Shown here piece by piece: positions 28,249 through 38,870 of a stretch of DNA of 59,389 nt. The first letter of the stretch is position 1. Every line of letters starts with the position of its first letter. The translations under genes and the position numbers were made by a program. This stretch comes from Discostella pseudostelligera. Taxonomy: Eukaryota; Bacillariophyta; Thalassiosirophyceae; Thalassiosirales; Thalassiosiraceae. Below the pieces are notes generated by a model. That model was not told the DNA's origin. It saw only the letters and a list, made by a program, of their open reading frames with translations, and ran no database searches. The DNA is taken from assembly GCA_036940085.1 (NCBI GenBank), contig JALLBK010000559.1, forward strand, positions 1 to 59,389. The letters are read 5' to 3'.

Positions 28249-30971
28249 TCACTTTAGGCTCTTTGTCAAAAAGTTCTGGCAACAGAGAATAATGAAACAA
28301 TGTGAGACTTCAATGTGCAATAGCTAAGTAACAGCGAGGAATGTTCAAGAAGGATTAACACGCTTACCTCCAAGTCCTCAAGATCGGCATCATTATCGAG
28401 GTCATCAAAGTCATCAAATTCACCAAGGTTATCAGCATCATCAAAACCTTCATTGATGTCGCCAACATCCAGACCAGCCATGTCATCATCTAATTGTTCA
28501 ATTTCGGGCAAAATGTCGGCATCATCAGTGGCAGATTGTTCGGTTTGGCCATCGCTCACTTCTAACGGTACACTTGGTGTTTTGTCCTCTGCGGAAGTCG
28601 TACCGATTGCATTTGTATTGATGGCTTCATCTGGGGTGTCCGGAGTGACTTCGGCTGTCAAGGCAGATGAATCATCAGCAATGGAAGACGTGGCACCCAT
28701 ATCCAAGATAGTAGTGGGTACATCTGGAACATCCATCACAGCTGCCACTTCAACCAAGTCGTCGTTATCACCGCCATCAAACAGCACTTCTCCTTCGTCG
28801 TCTAATCCATCATCATCATCCAAATCCATTAGAGCTTCCATAAGGGCATCTTTTTCCTTGGGTTGAGGTGTAACCGGGATCTCAAGAGGCCTAGCTTTGC
28901 TGTCAGTTCCATCCGTTGTAGATTTCGATGGAGAGTTCAATCCAAAGTCTTCACCAATGCTGAAGGCATTCATTCGATCAGTGGGTGGAGCATTCGAGTT
29001 TCCAGCTTCCGCGCTCCCTGACTTGTCATCTCCCGAGGCACTGGTTGGCTGACTTCTAACAAAGTGACGTCGTCGTCCAATCGTCGGACCAAACAGAGGT
29101 GTATTGGTATCGTCGTCTTCGACCTTTTTCGCTTCCTCCCCTTTCTTATCCAACTCAGCTTGCTTCTTCATGTTTTCTTCACGCCTCTTGGCAATGACAT
29201 CCCAAAAGCGAGAATCACGATGGAGCATGGTATCATAGGATGTAGCGGAGACTACATTGTTCGAACCCGGCACTCCCGCAGTACCCATGGATCTACGCTC
29301 GGCTGCTTCATTGGCTGCACCCTCCTCTCCTCCGGACTCAACCTCTCCACCACCACCACCACCTCCTCCAACTTTATCACTCATCAGATGCTTCGTTGCC
29401 GTGGCAGCATCACATGGCTCAAAAATCAAATCTAGGAAGAAATCATCGGGAAATCGTTTATCTCCACATGCTCCGTCTAATTGAGCCTTGGTCAGACGCA
29501 ATACCTTGGGTGGTACATATCCAGTATGGAATGCGGCACGGAACATGGACACCCGCTGACCAGATTTGGTCAAGTGACGACATCGCAACAATACGTCGCC
29601 CTGTAAGACTGTTTCAATAAGAAAGGAGACGGGACCATCGGCCGTCGAGCAGAAGGGTAGATCATCCTTAGTTTGTGCGTAATTCACCGATGCGGCAGTG
29701 GTAAAGACTAGATTGCCCGCCTTGAATAATTGTAGATACGGAGAACACCCCGAGAGTGCTTCACGAGGATGAGGCGGGTTAGCATTTTCCTCGGAACTAA
29801 GATCACCCGATGAGGCGGAATTCGCCAATCGTTTCCCAAACTTGGGTGCCTCACTCATAATAATACGTTTCAACAACAATGGTGGCTGCGACGGCCTCAC
29901 CCCATCCAACATATTGGCAAAGTAACTAGCATATCGGACTTGACTCGGAATCGTCAACGATTGCACTGATATACGTTTGCATTGCGCGATATATTCCAAA
30001 GCTAAATTGACATCAGTAAATCCCGCCTCACCAGTCCAACATAAAAACGCGGCCAGTACCGTCGATGTCCGTCCTCGTCCCGTAAGACAATGAATCATTG
30101 CCACATTCCGTTCGTCGGCTTTTAACCAACTTTCCATGGACATTAGTAACTTTAATAACAGTCCCAGTGGCGGTGAGGGACTTCCCGGAAATTTGTATAC
30201 CAATACTTGATCATCCAATACAGAAGTATTGTATTCGACCTCACTAATATTCCATACCATATATCGTCCACCATGTCGTTGCTGTAATAAGTGTCCTACC
30301 GCAGCTAATTTTCGATTGGCGGTAATATCTCCATCCGTGGTAGATTGCATATGCGGATGACTTAATGTAACAATCCGATCAGTAATGTAAACTACCTCCG
30401 CATCACGAAGGGCCTCAACGTCCAATGGTAAGCTAAGATCACGTTTGTAGGGTCTACCATCCCCCTTGGAAAATAGAGATGGTGCGGTGGCCTGAATTCG
30501 TGCTTGCTCTTTTTCAATGGTCCGTTGTGCCTCCTCGACAATATGTTTGGTGGATTCGGCAATAGTTGATGTCCAATTTCGGATGGAGCCGAACATTGCT
30601 TGTTGATTTTGTTTGTCGGAGAGGGAGGTGGCAAGGTTGCTGGCCCAGCGGGGCAATGGTGCTGGTGGGGGCTGATTGTCATTATTGGTTTTGTCATCGA
30701 CAGCCGCAGTTGTCGTCGCAGCTGCATCACCAGCGGCGGCAGCAGTTACAGCTGCGTTGGAATTATTATCATCAGCATCAGGAGGTGAAGGTGGTAGGTT
30801 CACCATTGTTCCACCTCCGGCCGAGGCAGCAGCAGCAGCAGCAGCGCCAGCGGTCATGGTGTTTGAATTTGAATTTTGTTGCGAAGTCTGATTTGCATGG
30901 GCGGCGGCGGTAGCACCCTGGGTGATTGCATCGCCTAGACTGGCGAGACGATCGCCTAGGCTGGTCCACAT
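28249..30971 (-). CDS. PTEN/auxilin-like phosphatase-C2 protein
   Basis: Two exons, 30971-28368 and 28275-28249, separated by a 92-nt intron, give 876 residues; the tiny last exon adds only NFLTKSLK. An Ala/Asn-rich N-terminus is followed by an amphipathic region (110-160), a PTEN-type phosphatase domain (about 180-360) with HCLTGRGRT at 294-302, and a C2-like domain (about 400-540). The CX5R loop keeps Cys295 and Arg301, whereas auxilin and GAK, which it otherwise resembles, usually lose the Arg. The tail is very acidic and has no J domain. A role at membranes in vesicle traffic or phosphoinositide turnover is inferred from the domain pair. Confidence 0.72.
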
Positions 30972-31593
30972 GATGCTGACGATATATTATATTGGGAGGA
31001 TGCAGCGGGGAAGATGGGCGGAGGGGAGGCGGAGGAAGGTGGTTGATGGGGTTGTCGCCGGCTGCCGCCCGGCGGAAATAATGAGAACGTCGTCGTGGTC
31101 AAGCTAGGTACGTAGGTCATGGTGGATGGATGCAGCTTTTGTGAGTTCAGCGATCATTTCAACGCTGGCCTCGTTTAAATTATTGCCAAATAAAGGACTG
31201 GATCTTTTTGTTTTCGAATCGAGTCGACAAAATGATTATTCTCGTTTTACTCAAGGCGGGAAAATAGCGGGAAAGGCTCAACTTCCAACCTCGCATCCAA
31301 AACCAAAACACCGCCCGGCTGCCGGCTGGAACCATGAACAATGGCGGCGATGGCATTGGCAGTATCCGGTGTCTATGACCAATCCCTGCTCCCAACAACT
31401 GCAAGTTGCGGACCTACTCCCTCAAGTGACACCACTGCCGCCGCCTCCGCCACCGTCACAAGCTCACGCAGCAGGCCATAGACATAGACACACGCGTGCT
31501 GACATGAAAGTTGATGGTGATGGTGATGGTGATGGCGGTGCTCGACGACGACGGCAGAGCATATCCATCGACACCAACCAATATCATACTCAC
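30972..31593. promoter_or_regulatory. Divergent spacer, PTEN-like / DUF1997-like genes
   Basis: E2F-like cores GGCGGGAAAA (31255-31264) and GCGGGAAA (31267-31274) lie together. The plus-strand reading frame of the next gene is open back to an ATG at 31126, so a longer N-terminus is formally possible, but that segment is Pro/His/Arg-rich and precedes the signal peptide, so I treat it as 5' leader. Confidence 0.4.
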
Positions 31594-32469
31594 ATGTCGT
31601 CACTGTCTGGCATCTTCTCACGCATACTATGCATGATCTTAATTGCACTCAATCTCCGTACATCGGTGTCATTTTCGGTCGTTACCTCCTTGTCACCACC
31701 GAAACCAAAACCGCTGCGCGTCAGAGACACGAAAGTTGCTGTCGATAGCAAATCTATCGTGGCAATTCCGTCACTACCAAGGACTATTACTACACGACAA
31801 CAACTCGGAGCACCATCACACAATGTTACTCTTACAAATTACATGCGTTTACCAGTAGAACAATATGTTCTCATTCCAATGCCATTCGGCAGTAGTCTCA
31901 CTCGAATTGAGAGTAACAATACAGCATCCGAAACTCCACCAGAATTGACTTCTTCTGGTACAGAGTTATTCGAATTGGTTATTCCCAATATTACATTCTT
32001 CCAATTAACATTACAACCAGTTGTCTACGCTACAGTAACACCACAAACGAATTATGTGATGATCTCCTCCGAGAAATGTATATTACGTGGATCACCATTC
32101 ATAGAGAAAGTAAAACTCAATGATCGATTTGATTTCAGTGTGACAACAAGATTAACATGGAGAGATGCACATTCTTCTCCAACAAGTCGAGGACAGCAAG
32201 ATATCATTCCTACATCACAATACAATGCAACGGAACGCTCAACCATCAGAGCAGAAACATTCATCAACATCAATGTGGATGTACCACGACCATTCAATTC
32301 AATACCCAAAAAAATATTAGAAGCGACGGGAAATGCTGCCGTGAAATTAACACTGCTGTACATTCAGGCCAATTTTGTTAGTAATTTGGTAAAAGATTAT
32401 GTGAAATGGGCAACTGTATCTGAGTATCGAAAGTATAGATCGTCCTTGTCGGAAGGAAGACGTGGATAA
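31594..32469 (+). CDS. DUF1997-like protein with signal peptide
   Basis: A single exon of 291 residues from the ATG at 31594. The start is chosen because it places a hydrophobic segment (FSRILCMILIALNL) ending SVSF/SVV at the N-terminus, a likely plastid or secretory signal. Alternative in-frame ATGs are 31504 and 31126. The body matches the layout of the DUF1997 family of cyanobacteria and plastids: LPVEQYVLIPMPF, a beta-rich core with NDRFDFSVTTRLTW, and a helical end with AAVKLTLLYIQANFVSNLV and DYVKWA. The function of that family is unknown. Family assignment is by pattern memory. Confidence 0.6.
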   Translation: MSSLSGIFSRILCMILIALNLRTSVSFSVVTSLSPPKPKPLRVRDTKVAVDSKSIVAIPSLPRTITTRQQLGAPSHNVTLTNYMRLPVEQYVLIPMPFGSSLTRIESNNTASETPPELTSSGTELFELVIPNITFFQLTLQPVVYATVTPQTNYVMISSEKCILRGSPFIEKVKLNDRFDFSVTTRLTWRDAHSSPTSRGQQDIIPTSQYNATERSTIRAETFININVDVPRPFNSIPKKILEATGNAAVKLTLLYIQANFVSNLVKDYVKWATVSEYRKYRSSLSEGRRG

Positions 32470-32547
32470 TATAAGATGTCATCTCGATTTCAGAGTGTAA
32501 AAGGATTAATCGAATATGCACATGGGAAATGATGATTATGATTACAA

Positions 32548-33798
32548 CTATACCGGAATCAATCGCGAGCGATCTGTTAGGGATAGACATCCACCTGGCA
32601 GTTGGCAGTAATACTCCCACAAGTCGTCTTCGGGAAGAAAGTGTGCAACCGCCGTATCTTTTTTGTGGATAGTTCCAACAGCGCCGTCGTTGTTGACTGG
32701 TTTTCTCATTGGCCAACTCTCTGCCACAACGGGAACACGAATAGAGGACATGGATGACAAGGCATCCGTTTCATAGACCAGAGTCTCGGGGCAGGATATA
32801 TGCACAGATAACACAACCACATCGAATGGATGAAATATTAAATCTTTCTTACCGTCGCCACACGATGCATTCCAATCTGCATCACAATCATCCATTAATG
32901 TTCGTCCCTGGAGAGTCTTGTTATTGTCGGTATCAGAATACCTACGTCGCAGTATGATCTTCGGTGCCCATGGTCCATCTTTTATAAGTTGGAATGTTGA
33001 ATCATGGTTTTCATTCCATTGATCCCATCCATGAAAAGAGAAATAGTCTTCTTCTTCCAACGATGCAAATCGAATAGATGATACATCCGGTACGACAATC
33101 CGACCATATCCCGACTTTGTATTCTGCAGGCATAGTTTCAGTTCGATGTACCTACGATCCGTTCGATAGGGAAGGTTGATGAGTGACTCTCCTTGAATGA
33201 TGTTGTTCCTATTGCTAGTACACCGTCGTCGTCCATGATGTGTACTTCCCATCCTTAGTTGCCCTTCAATAGTCCTAGTGCGACAATTCTCTGCATGGTT
33301 CACCATGCACCACACACCAAAGAAGTCACCTACGCTTGTAGTAGTACCACCAGCAGAATTTCGTGATCGTCGGTAAGGAGACGCAAATACCGCACCGCTA
33401 CCAGATCTTTGACTAGCACCAGAGACACTCGTTTCGGGGATGCGCATGATACATGAGAATGCTTGATAGACATCCTTCCAATTCTTGCCACCATAGGATG
33501 TAGGACGTCGTTCTTTTTGTGACGATGATGATGACGAGATGTAACCTCCTCGCTTGACAATCACCACACCCTCATGCATCATAACCTTTTGAGTATTGAT
33601 AATTCTATGATTGCAACCAATGCCAAAACGAGCTTGAATGAGTCTATACCAAGTAACATCATCGGAAGCTAGGTAGGCAACATTCCGATGATGGGCTTTG
33701 TGAGTATTGGAGATTGCCGCCAGCGATGGAATGTCCATGTATCGTAGAATCGAACGTAGGACTTCTTCTGGTAGCACATCAAAAAGTGAGAGACTCAT
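32548..33798 (-). CDS. F-box protein
   Basis: A single exon of 416 residues. The N-terminus has an F-box: FDVLPEEVLRSILRYMDIPSL, then a Trp near DDVTWYRLIQARFG, as expected for a SKP1-binding motif of SCF ubiquitin ligases. No LRR, kelch or WD repeats follow. The rest is a likely beta-rich substrate region (IELKLCLQNTKSGYGRIVV, YFSFHGWDQWNENH, FHPFDVVVLSVHI) that I do not recognise. Convergent with the preceding gene over 78 bp. Confidence 0.7.
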   Translation of the reverse strand: MSLSLFDVLPEEVLRSILRYMDIPSLAAISNTHKAHHRNVAYLASDDVTWYRLIQARFGIGCNHRIINTQKVMMHEGVVIVKRGGYISSSSSSQKERRPTSYGGKNWKDVYQAFSCIMRIPETSVSGASQRSGSGAVFASPYRRSRNSAGGTTTSVGDFFGVWCMVNHAENCRTRTIEGQLRMGSTHHGRRRCTSNRNNIIQGESLINLPYRTDRRYIELKLCLQNTKSGYGRIVVPDVSSIRFASLEEEDYFSFHGWDQWNENHDSTFQLIKDGPWAPKIILRRRYSDTDNNKTLQGRTLMDDCDADWNASCGDGKKDLIFHPFDVVVLSVHISCPETLVYETDALSSMSSIRVPVVAESWPMRKPVNNDGAVGTIHKKDTAVAHFLPEDDLWEYYCQLPGGCLSLTDRSRLIPV

Positions 33799-34365
33799 GC
33801 TGGGGCTATTCCATACATCTCCTGGTAGCTAGGGATCAACGGTAGTTTAATGAGCCATCGGGGATATTGTATTATCATCTCCTTGCAGCTTACAAATATG
33901 CAAAATGCGGATGACGAACACCTTCTCCGTCCACGAGCATGGACAATGGACATGCCTTGCCTTCCTCAACAACAACTTCCGACTTCACCACCACCCACCA
34001 CCCCTCAAACTGCGACAATCGATCATAGCGCACTGCAAGCACTAGGAACAATAACAATATCGTATCTCTTTAGAGATTAGAGTGCGTGAGAGAGTGCTGT
34101 TCTCCAAAAGTTGAGTTGTCGCCGGTTCCGCACTCTTCGCTCTCCACATTCATCGTTGCGTATTCTGCCAGAGTGATTTTGTCGTCGCCGGTGTTCCTAA
34201 TTCCTACATTCCACAATACTGTCAATCATCCGCGGTACAGTTAATATTCTGTTTTCGGATAGGAGAGATTATCAGCCACATTAGATCCATCTTGAACTCT
34301 TGACATATCGTATTGTCATCGCCTACCAGATTCTCAAGTCTTCATTTGTACCTACTCAATAAACA
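33799..34365. other. Divergent spacer, F-box / DUF1838-like genes
   Basis: No CCCGCCA core is present, unlike most divergent spacers here. A 76-codon open frame with ATG at 33850 (to 34080, Pro/Gln/Thr-rich) has no recognisable product and is left uncalled. Confidence 0.4.
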
Positions 34366-35352
34366 ATGCGCACAAGATCAAACATTGCGTTAGCCCTACT
34401 CTTCCTAGCTGCGGGAGGAAGATCTGTCATCGACAACAACAACCACCAATGCGCCGTACTAGCATTCAGCCCAAATAACAAGAAATCATCTCTCACATCC
34501 AAGAAATTCTACCAAGATGGAGAGTCATCTCAGTTTACAGCTTTTTCAAAGGAAACACAAGGACAACCATTAGCCAACAACTTGTCCCAATCTCCAAATC
34601 CCGATCCATTTGAAATATGGGGTAAAATGCGTCTTGGTTTAGGATCTGGTCCTGGTTCCAATCCCAATGGTGTCTTTTGGGTCGGGGGCGGGGCACTCTA
34701 CGAAGTCTACTCGGGGAAAACACTGGCAATCTTTGAGGGGTTTGATATTGGAAAGGGAGTACAATTGGCGGACAATCACATTCGTCAATTATCTCGTAAA
34801 ATATTTTGGTTCCGTGATCCAGAGAGTGGTGAAATTATGACACAATATGATGGTAAGCCGGTGAATCCAATTGTTTATGATAGTCAAATGATTGATTATC
34901 ACAAGGGTTCAGATGGATCGATTACCTATTCGGTTGAGGCGAGTTTGCGATTGTTGAAGGATGCACTCCCCAAAATGAAAATCACGTCGCACATGGCTGG
35001 ACCACAGCAAATGATGATCAACATTCCAGTATTTTTAGACATTCCAATGCGCAAACCTGACAATAATGCAGGAGGGGAGAGCAGGTATCAAGCTTGGGAA
35101 TTTTATGATTACAATGTCGATCCAACATTTCCCGCCGATCGGCCACCTACGGCTGTTTGGTGTCGACAGGGGAGTGTTCCACCGTTCAACATTGATTCGA
35201 AGGCGGTACTACGATTTTCGGGGTATAGAGTAGAGACATATGATGAGCTGCCCGAAAGGATGAGGATGGAGGTGGAACGTGACTACCCCCATTTCCAGGG
35301 GCCACCAAAGGATGCCGATGAAGCAATATTTCAGGCCAATGGAAGAAGATGA
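34366..35352 (+). CDS. Plastid-targeted DUF1838-like protein
   Basis: A single exon of 328 residues. The signal region ends AVLA/FSPN, an ASAFAP-like site. After a Ser/Gln-rich linker the body has GKMRLGLGSGP, a beta-rich stretch with YSGKTLAIFEGFDIG, RKIFWFRDPESGEIM and KPVNPIVYDSQMIDY, which resembles DUF1838 proteins of bacteria and algae, where a repeated 'dPeTGeil' element and a conserved Asn/Pro segment occur. The C-terminal half has WEFYDYNVDP and a final acidic helix. Function is unknown; family assignment is tentative. Confidence 0.6.
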   Translation: MRTRSNIALALLFLAAGGRSVIDNNNHQCAVLAFSPNNKKSSLTSKKFYQDGESSQFTAFSKETQGQPLANNLSQSPNPDPFEIWGKMRLGLGSGPGSNPNGVFWVGGGALYEVYSGKTLAIFEGFDIGKGVQLADNHIRQLSRKIFWFRDPESGEIMTQYDGKPVNPIVYDSQMIDYHKGSDGSITYSVEASLRLLKDALPKMKITSHMAGPQQMMINIPVFLDIPMRKPDNNAGGESRYQAWEFYDYNVDPTFPADRPPTAVWCRQGSVPPFNIDSKAVLRFSGYRVETYDELPERMRMEVERDYPHFQGPPKDADEAIFQANGRR

Positions 35353-35478
35353 ATGAGATGTAGAATCGCCGTCGAAAGACCGATCATTAGATTAGATGCT
35401 ATGTAGCAAATGGGAACTGTTGTAAAATAGCTAGATAAGATGTTGTTTGTCGTATGGTTGTACCAATGAATCCCACCG

Positions 35479-35931
35479 TCATCTGCCTGGCCAGAACATG
35501 ATTACGAAAACTCCCGCCAATGATATTGCGCCGCCAACCAGGTCTCCCATATCTGGCTTGGCACTTTCACCCTCTAACGCCCACGCCAACAGAAATGAAA
35601 GTACTATGAAGTATCCACCATACGCAGCATATATTCGACCGAATCCGTCATTTAATGCACTTGGCTGTAGACACGGTATGAACCCATACGCTACGAGTAC
35701 CAAAGACCCAAATAGAGCATAGTACCATGGCTTCTTGCTGAATGTTCCATCTCTATCGTTAGTGCCCTTAATTGCTGCCCAGACCAACCATCCACCAATA
35801 ATCTCGAAAACTCCCGCCAAAATAAATACTGCGATGGAGATCAGAACGGTATCCGCGGTCCACTGGAAGCTAGATCCGTCATCATTGGTGATTTCTTTAG
35901 ATTCTGATGCTGTTGATGCTTCAGCGTTCAT
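35479..35931 (-). CDS. YnfA / UPF0060-family membrane protein
   Basis: A single exon of 150 residues. After about 22 polar residues come four hydrophobic helices with the bacterial YnfA hallmarks: FEIIGGWLVW, YGFIPCLQP, FGRIYAAYGGYFI and the C-terminal LVGGAISLAGVFVIMFWPGR. YnfA is related to small multidrug resistance transporters and is common in bacteria; a eukaryotic nuclear copy suggests bacterial ancestry, although codon use and flanks look like the neighbours here. The N-terminal extension lacks an obvious targeting peptide, so location is unclear. Convergent with the DUF1838-like gene (126 bp). Confidence 0.88.
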   Translation of the reverse strand: MNAEASTASESKEITNDDGSSFQWTADTVLISIAVFILAGVFEIIGGWLVWAAIKGTNDRDGTFSKKPWYYALFGSLVLVAYGFIPCLQPSALNDGFGRIYAAYGGYFIVLSFLLAWALEGESAKPDMGDLVGGAISLAGVFVIMFWPGR

Positions 35932-36320
35932 GCTGCTGCCTCGCTTCGAATTCTTCGATTGCCCGCTGTCGGTGATGATGAGGTCGGTGAGTTGAGAGTT
36001 GAGGTTGGTACTCCTCTAGAGAGAGAGAGAGAGCAAGGTAGGTAGCGGTATGCGGTATTGAATGTTCCCGCCAAACTTTCGCCACATTGTTGTCTTCCCG
36101 CCAAATTCCTATCTTCTCGCCAAATTCCTCTTCTTCCCGCCAAAAGTTCTCCCAAACAGCGCCACAATTTACGGACAGACCGCCATCACTATCGCCATCG
36201 ACGTCGCTTCACCCCATCACCATCACCATCACTTCCGCCGACCTACCTCGTTGCGGTATCTAGTAGGAGTAGTACTATTGCGGCGGCGAGGCCTTTTGAA
36301 CCAGCCGAAACCAACTACTG
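35932..36320. promoter_or_regulatory. Divergent promoter with E2F-like cluster
   Basis: A (GA) run at about 36018-36033 is followed by TTCCCGCCAAA at 36065 and 36095, a variant TCTCGCCAAA at 36115 and TTCCCGCCAAA at 36134, all in the same direction with roughly 20-30 bp spacing. The spacer serves the YnfA gene and the nuclease-methyltransferase fusion. Confidence 0.5.
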
Positions 36321-38809
36321 ATGCGTTGCTTAATAATTCTTTGTATCATGCCGATGATAATTCTGGCTGGGGTGGCTCGAAGTAGGACAATAATGAGATC
36401 ATCTGCATTATTCTCTCTGGGTAGCGGCGGATGCAGCAGTGGCCGTAGTAGCAAACATGCATTCGTTCCCTTGTTCGGACGCCAACCTGAAAGAGGGAAT
36501 GTTCCAAGAATTCCAAGATACGTTTCATCTATGGACTTTGCTGTTTACCCTCGAAAGTCATTGCATGCGTTGGACATGAGCAGCGATTCTATCGAGCATG
36601 ACGCTAATGATGTGCAAGACATTATATCACCCCATGAAAATTATTGCTATCTGCTACGTTCTCTTGACTCAGATCATTCACTCAAAACATATATTGGATT
36701 TACAACGAACCCCCAAAGAAGATTGAGACAACATAATGGAGAGCTTATTCGAGGCGCCCGTCGAACGAAGTCTGGGAGACCATGGGAGTATGTTGCAATT
36801 ATCAGTGGCTTTCTAGATAAAGTATCCGCCATGCAGTTCGAGTGGGCGTGGCAACATGTGGATAGGTCCAAAGTGTTTCGTGAGGCTGTGGGATCTGACA
36901 AGGATGCGAGGAAGATGAAACGACGTCGGGGTGTCATTGCACGCCTGAACGATCTGAGCATACTTCTGAACGATTGTGCCCCATTCAACACTTTGCCTTT
37001 GAAGTTTCACTACCTCGATGAAGAGTATCATGTTTTGTTTTGCAATTTGACAGGAGAGGATCAATATGATGTACTGTTAGCAACTCAAGGTGGCACGGAG
37101 GATAGAATTCTGGCTTTCAATGATGTGAATCAAATGATGGGACCATCATTAGCATCTGTCAATCGCGATTCGTTGACAAACATGTTATGCTTTGGCAAGT
37201 CTCGTCGTCTCATCAACTCGATAGCTTGCAATTCATTGGTAAGGATGGGATCGATGCCAAAGTCAACTTGGGCATTGAATTCAGTAAGCGCGCCAAATGT
37301 TCAAGAGTCAATTAGTGATGATAACGTGGGTACCGATGATTTTGAGCAAGTTGTCAAGACCCCGTCGAAGTTCAAGCCATATCCATTCACTGTAAGTAAC
37401 GTTGTCGCAATATGTGACATCTCGGACTACAACTTCATACTAATCGACATGAACTATTTCTTCAGTATCACAAGGAGCTGACTGTGAGAATCGAATCACT
37501 GACAAACCTTGGCTTTGGTATCGCTCGAGTTGAACTCGACGATAATGTAGAGGAAGATGGGAAAAAGAAATGGGTCATATTCGTTCCAAATGTCATCCCG
37601 GGCGAACTAGTTCGAGTTAGAATATACCGCAATTTTCCAACTTACTCCGATGCTGACTTGTTGGAAATCGTGGAACCCAGTGCAGATCGCGTCGAACCAA
37701 AATGCTCGCTTGCAACTGTATGCGGAGGATGCCAGTATCAGCACATCACAATTGAGCTCCAACGGAAGATGAAGACGATGCAAGTGCAAGAGCTATTTGA
37801 ACGACTGGGTGGGTTTGAAAAAACTGAATTTCCAGCAGTATTGGATACATTAGGCACTGAGGAGGTATTCGGATATAGGTCAAAGATTACTCCACATTAT
37901 GATGCTCCAGTACGAAAGCGAAAGATGCAAAACAGTGGCGAGCCTACTTCAGGCATCGCCTGTGAAATTGGGCCCATAGGTTTCAAGGAGAAAGCCAGCC
38001 ATCGCTTGGTAGATGTCCCGTTTTGTCACATTGCAACACACGCGATAAATGATGCACTGGTTCAGATTCGTGACGACAAGCGAGAGGAGGCTCGACGAGG
38101 TCTACTCAAGAAGCCCAAAAAAGGAGCGACTCTACTACTAAGGGATGCTGATGGAATTGTAGAGACCAATCACACAGCATATGTGACCACGACGGTGAAA
38201 GATTTAGTATTCCGATTCCAGGCAGGCAACTTCTTTCAAAACAATCCGTTCATGTTACCCACCATGGTGAACCTCGTTGTCGATGCAGCAAGAAAAGAAT
38301 CGTCCAGTGGCAATCCTATGACCCATCTCATTGACTGCTACTGTGGGTCGGGATTGTTCTGTCTTGGCTCTGCCTCTACGTTTGATGTATGCGTTGGAAT
38401 TGAGGTTAACGATGTTGCAGTTGCCGAAGCTCGGGAGAATGCAGCATTGAATGGAATACAAAACTGCGCTTTTGTATCAGCTTCGGCCGAGGCAATCTTT
38501 CAAAGTCCAGAGCCTGTTAGAGTAAGCGCCACGAACGACAATAGCGTGCTAGTAGGAGATTTCCCGCGAGAGTCAACTGTGGTGGTAGTCGATCCACCAC
38601 GCAAGGGTTGCTCCGAGGAGTTCCTAGAGCAGTTGAATAAATACCAACCAGCTAGGGTGGTGTACATGAGTTGTGATCCCGCGACACAAGCACGGGATGC
38701 AAAATCCTTGGTGTCATTCGGATATGAAATTGTTAGTATTCAACCCTTTGATTTATTTCCTCAAACAAGACATATTGAATGCCTCGCAGTCTTTGAACGA
38801 AAGTCTTAG
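36321..38809 (+). CDS. Fusion of SLX1-type GIY-YIG nuclease and TrmA/RlmD-type RNA m5U methyltransferase
   Basis: Two exons, 36321-37391 and 37466-38809, with a 74-nt intron, give 804 residues. A hydrophobic N-terminus and KHAFVP (45-50) suggest organelle targeting. Residues about 107-180 are an SLX1-like GIY-YIG domain: YCYLLRSL, TYIGFTTNPQRRLRQHNG and FEWAWQH, with catalytic Tyr, Arg and Glu kept; the SLX1 RING finger is absent. Residues about 350-804 are a methyltransferase: CSLATVCGGCQYQH (Fe-S cysteines), FQAGNFFQNN, DCYCGSGLFCL (SAM), VDPPRKG, MSCDP (nucleophile Cys) and a final RHIECLAVF. Exon 1 is open from the nuclease domain right into KPYPFT, which belongs to the methyltransferase start (YPFT/YHKEL), so the fusion does not depend on the intron call. 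An m5U role in organelle rRNA or tRNA is inferred. Confidence 0.8.
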
Positions 38810-38870
38810 AAACTTAACAGGATTAATCGACAAATCATTGTTTCATACATCATTATACTGACCCAATCCC

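Noticed and set aside
31126..31593. Upstream in-frame extension of the DUF1997-like protein
   Set aside because: Pro/His/Arg-rich low complexity, and it would bury the signal peptide 160 residues inside; kept as an alternative start only.
33850..34080. 76-codon frame in the F-box / DUF1838 spacer
   Set aside because: Pro/Gln/Thr-rich, no family, lies in the expected promoter of the downstream gene.
35505..35830. CTCCCGCCAA words inside the YnfA gene
   Set aside because: They are in coding sequence (encoding Ala-Gly-Val) and not in a promoter, so I did not count them as E2F-like sites.
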